Of a stretch of 15,220 nt of DNA, positions 13,792-15,220 are shown in pieces. The stretch's first letter is position 1. Each line of letters opens with the position of its first letter. Origin of the DNA: an uncultured Eubacteriales bacterium (GTDB taxonomy: Bacteria > Bacillota > Clostridia > Oscillospirales > Butyricicoccaceae); assembly GCA_905199135.1 (NCBI GenBank), contig CAJKFC010000047.1, forward strand, positions 1-15,220. Direction: 5' to 3'. Below the pieces are notes generated by a model that was given only the letters and a program-made list of their open reading frames with translations, was not told the DNA's origin and ran no database searches. A program made the translations under genes and the position numbers.

Positions 13792-13890
13792 TTAAAAAAT
13801 TCCGATCCAAAATCCTATGGTATAGACCACCAAAACGGTCAGACATATTATCATAAGGTAACCGGAAATGGTCATTTTTCCGTCGCGCAC
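13792..13890 (-). CDS. Small ORF, 32-residue single-span membrane-type peptide
   Basis: Reading the minus strand from GTG at 13890 gives a 32-residue peptide ending in TAA at 13792. It starts MRDGKMTISGYLMII, followed by CLTVLVVYTIGFWIGIF. A charged N-terminal tip (R2, D3, K5) precedes about 23 hydrophobic residues, a typical single membrane span with the positive end inside. AAAGGAGGT, close to an ideal ribosome binding site, lies 6 bases before the GTG; an alternative ATG at 13875 is 21 bases away and less likely. It has its own promoter (13961-13989) and terminator (13759-13785). I do not recognise a family. It could be a transporter accessory peptide, a type I toxin-like peptide or a leader peptide for the FAH gene. 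Confidence 0.62.
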   Translation of the reverse strand: MRDGKMTISGYLMIICLTVLVVYTIGFWIGIF

Positions 13891-13960
13891 CGAAAGACCT
13901 CCTTTAAAGTTCGCTGTGGAAATTTTTCCTCAAAGAGAGGGAAATCAAATCGTTTAGACA

Positions 13961-13989
13961 ATTATACCACATGACAGGACAAAAATCAA
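13961..13989 (-). promoter_or_regulatory. Strong extended -10 promoter of the small ORF
   Basis: On the minus strand TTGATT (13989-13984) and a consensus TATAAT (13966-13961) are separated by 17 bases. A TGG just before the -10 makes it an extended -10 site. The predicted start is near 13954, leaving a leader of about 64 bases to the GTG at 13890. It begins 11 bases past the stop of the upstream gene. Confidence 0.78.
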
Positions 13990-13999
13990 CAAGGGAGAG

Positions 14000-14962
14000 C
14001 TATTCGACGAAAATCAGTTCGATATCTCCGCTTATGGAGGAAATTCTCAAAAACTTTCCGTTGTTTTTTGGGCTTATCTCCTTGTAGCCCTTCATTCTCA
14101 CGCCGTTTATCACAAGGCTGCCGCTCATCATGGTCACATCTTTGCTGTATTCATCGGCATGGCCGTTGACGGCAAATCTCATGTCGCCGCTGACCGAGGA
14201 GATATTGAGAGCCTTTGTTATTTTGCCCGAATACTCTATCCTGCCGCTGGTGTTGTTCATGTCGGCAAAGCCTGTTTCACATCCCGAGAAAATGTTGGAG
14301 CCCGAGATGTTTTTGAAAGTCAGATTTTCAAAGATGCAGTCCCTGCAGTCCATGGGGCCGCTGATTTTTTTGATCGTCATTCTCGGAGCGAAAATGCTGC
14401 GGAGGGAGGCCGAGCCCGAAGTTATGTCGACCGCGCAGTCGGAGGCGGCAAAGGAGCTCATGGACACATCTGCCGAAACCGAGCGCACTGACACGCTTTC
14501 AAAATGGTGCTTTGCGGGATAGTACACTTTGACATATCCGCCGTAATAATTGCCGAAGGAAAAGAAGCTGAAGTGCTTGCGCTCTGTTATGGTAAGATTG
14601 CCGCCTTCAAAGCTCTTTTCAAAAAATGTTCTTTTGGAGGGCTTGAGCTCGAAATGGAAGCGGTCGGAGGGGATAAACTCCACAGAGGAGCATATGACCG
14701 ATATCTGCACGCTTTTGAAGCTGTCAAGATCAAAACTGCCCGAAGAGGGAGGGGTTTGTTCGTGTTCCTCTTTCGGAGAGCCTTCCTTTATGGTTTCGGC
14801 AAGCTTTTCGGGGTCTCCCAGCTCGGCTATTATGTCGGCCTCGCGGCCTTCCCCGGCGTCCTCAAAATATTCCTCATAGAAGTCAAGTGCGCTCTTTCGC
14901 TCCTCCTCCGAAAGGGAGGAAAGATGCTTTTTCAGTTCAGACAGGTATTCGTGCTTATTCAT
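14000..14962 (-). CDS. HAAS (DUF1700) plus DUF4097 protein
   Basis: A 320-residue protein. Residues 1-63 are a HAAS/DUF1700 helical domain (MNKHEYLSELKKHLSSLSEE, then FYEEYFEDAG and IIAELGDPEKLAETI). From about 73 to the end it is a DUF4097-type repetitive beta domain rich in serine and short strands (for example KISGPMDCRDC and ISSISGDIELIF). Such proteins are typical partners of PadR regulators in Gram-positive envelope-stress loci. No signal peptide or membrane helix is visible, so this copy appears soluble, whereas many HAAS proteins carry membrane helices. AGGAGG stands 8 bases before the ATG, and the start overlaps the PadR stop by 8 bases, so the two are translationally coupled. The exact function is unknown. 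Confidence 0.85.
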   Translation of the reverse strand: MNKHEYLSELKKHLSSLSEEERKSALDFYEEYFEDAGEGREADIIAELGDPEKLAETIKEGSPKEEHEQTPPSSGSFDLDSFKSVQISVICSSVEFIPSDRFHFELKPSKRTFFEKSFEGGNLTITERKHFSFFSFGNYYGGYVKVYYPAKHHFESVSVRSVSADVSMSSFAASDCAVDITSGSASLRSIFAPRMTIKKISGPMDCRDCIFENLTFKNISGSNIFSGCETGFADMNNTSGRIEYSGKITKALNISSVSGDMRFAVNGHADEYSKDVTMMSGSLVINGVRMKGYKEISPKNNGKFLRISSISGDIELIFVE

Positions 14963-15220
14963 TTATGTCGCCTCCTGAAAATATTTTGTCGAGATTATTT
15001 TTGTATGTGTTCCATTCGCCGATGTGCTGAGAGAGCTTTTGACGGCCCTCGTCGGTTATTTTGTAAAATCTGCGGTTGCGGCCGTTGAAAGAGCTGTCAT
15101 AAGTGGTGAGGAAACCCTCCTTTTGAAGCCTTCTGAGAACAGGATAGAGGGTGCTTTCCGATATGTCGGTCAGCGTTTTTATGCTCTGGGTCAGGCTGTA
15201 TCCGTAGGCGTCGCCTCGGC
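14955..15220 (-). CDS. PadR family transcriptional regulator, N-terminus beyond window
   Basis: The last 87 residues of a PadR winged-helix regulator, read on the minus strand from base 15220 to the TAA at 14955. The visible part starts RGDAYGYSLTQSIKTLTD, equivalent to the family's G-x-x-x-GYxL helix. It continues with ESTLYPVLRRLQKEGFL (21-37), the recognition helix and wing with the hallmark LYPxLxRLxxEG, and RRFYKITDEGRQKL (49-62). About 20 N-terminal residues are missing. The stop codon lies inside the start of the HAAS-DUF4097 gene. PadR repressors of this arrangement usually control their own operon, often in response to cell-envelope stress or drugs; that role is inferred here. Confidence 0.92.
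   Translation of the reverse strand, partial: RGDAYGYSLTQSIKTLTDISESTLYPVLRRLQKEGFLTTYDSSFNGRNRRFYKITDEGRQKLSQHIGEWNTYKNNLDKIFSGGDINE

Overview
The window looks like chromosomal DNA of a low-to-mid GC Gram-positive anaerobe, most likely Bacillota and probably class Clostridia. The reasons are strong AGGAGG-type ribosome binding sites, sigma-A style promoters with 17-base spacers, short hairpin-plus-T terminators, and the gene families present (DegV, PadR with an adjacent HAAS/DUF4097 gene, FCD regulators). No rRNA, tRNA, CRISPR array, insertion sequence or phage gene was seen. The species cannot be named from this sequence.

Layout. (1) Bases 1-506, minus: the N-terminal 168 residues of a DegV fatty-acid-binding protein, divergent from the next operon. 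(2) Bases 678-5186, plus: a tight five-gene operon encoding a YihY/BrkB membrane protein, a class C beta-lactamase-family serine hydrolase, an MBL-fold hydrolase, 3-methyladenine DNA glycosylase I (tag) and a YbaK-type Cys-tRNA(Pro) deacylase. A bidirectional terminator closes it. (3) Bases 5210-6205, minus: a single-gene unit for a predicted PD-(D/E)XK nuclease-like protein with a possible EVE/PUA-like C-terminal domain. It starts at TTG, has its own TTGACA promoter, and lies between two near-identical hairpins. (4) Bases 6307-12799: a ureide (purine breakdown) locus. On the minus strand a DAACS-type carboxylate symporter, allantoate amidohydrolase (allC-like) and (S)-ureidoglycine aminohydrolase (allE) form one operon. 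A regulator with XRE, GntR and FCD domains, also minus, follows at 10008-11057. Divergent from it on the plus strand are a small cupin and a class V PLP aminotransferase. (5) Bases 12868-13890, minus: an FAH-family hydrolase/lyase, preceded by a previously unlisted 32-residue membrane-type small ORF with an excellent extended -10 promoter; a hairpin terminator lies between them. (6) Bases 14000-15220, minus: a HAAS-DUF4097 protein overlapping the end of a PadR regulator that runs off the window.

How the genes may work together. AllC would turn allantoate into (S)-ureidoglycine, and AllE would turn that into (S)-ureidoglycolate. No classical ureidoglycolate lyase (AllA) is visible. The FAH protein, or less likely the small cupin, could supply that step, giving glyoxylate and urea. 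The class V aminotransferase could then convert glyoxylate to glycine, or could act on ureidoglycine directly. The regulator between the two arms is the obvious candidate switch. AllE and AllC are well supported by sequence; the lyase and aminotransferase assignments are inference.

The most interesting points are the double-DNA-binding-domain regulator, the orphan lyase step, the nuclease/EVE-like gene as an isolated unit, and the small membrane ORF with the hairpin that may gate the FAH gene.
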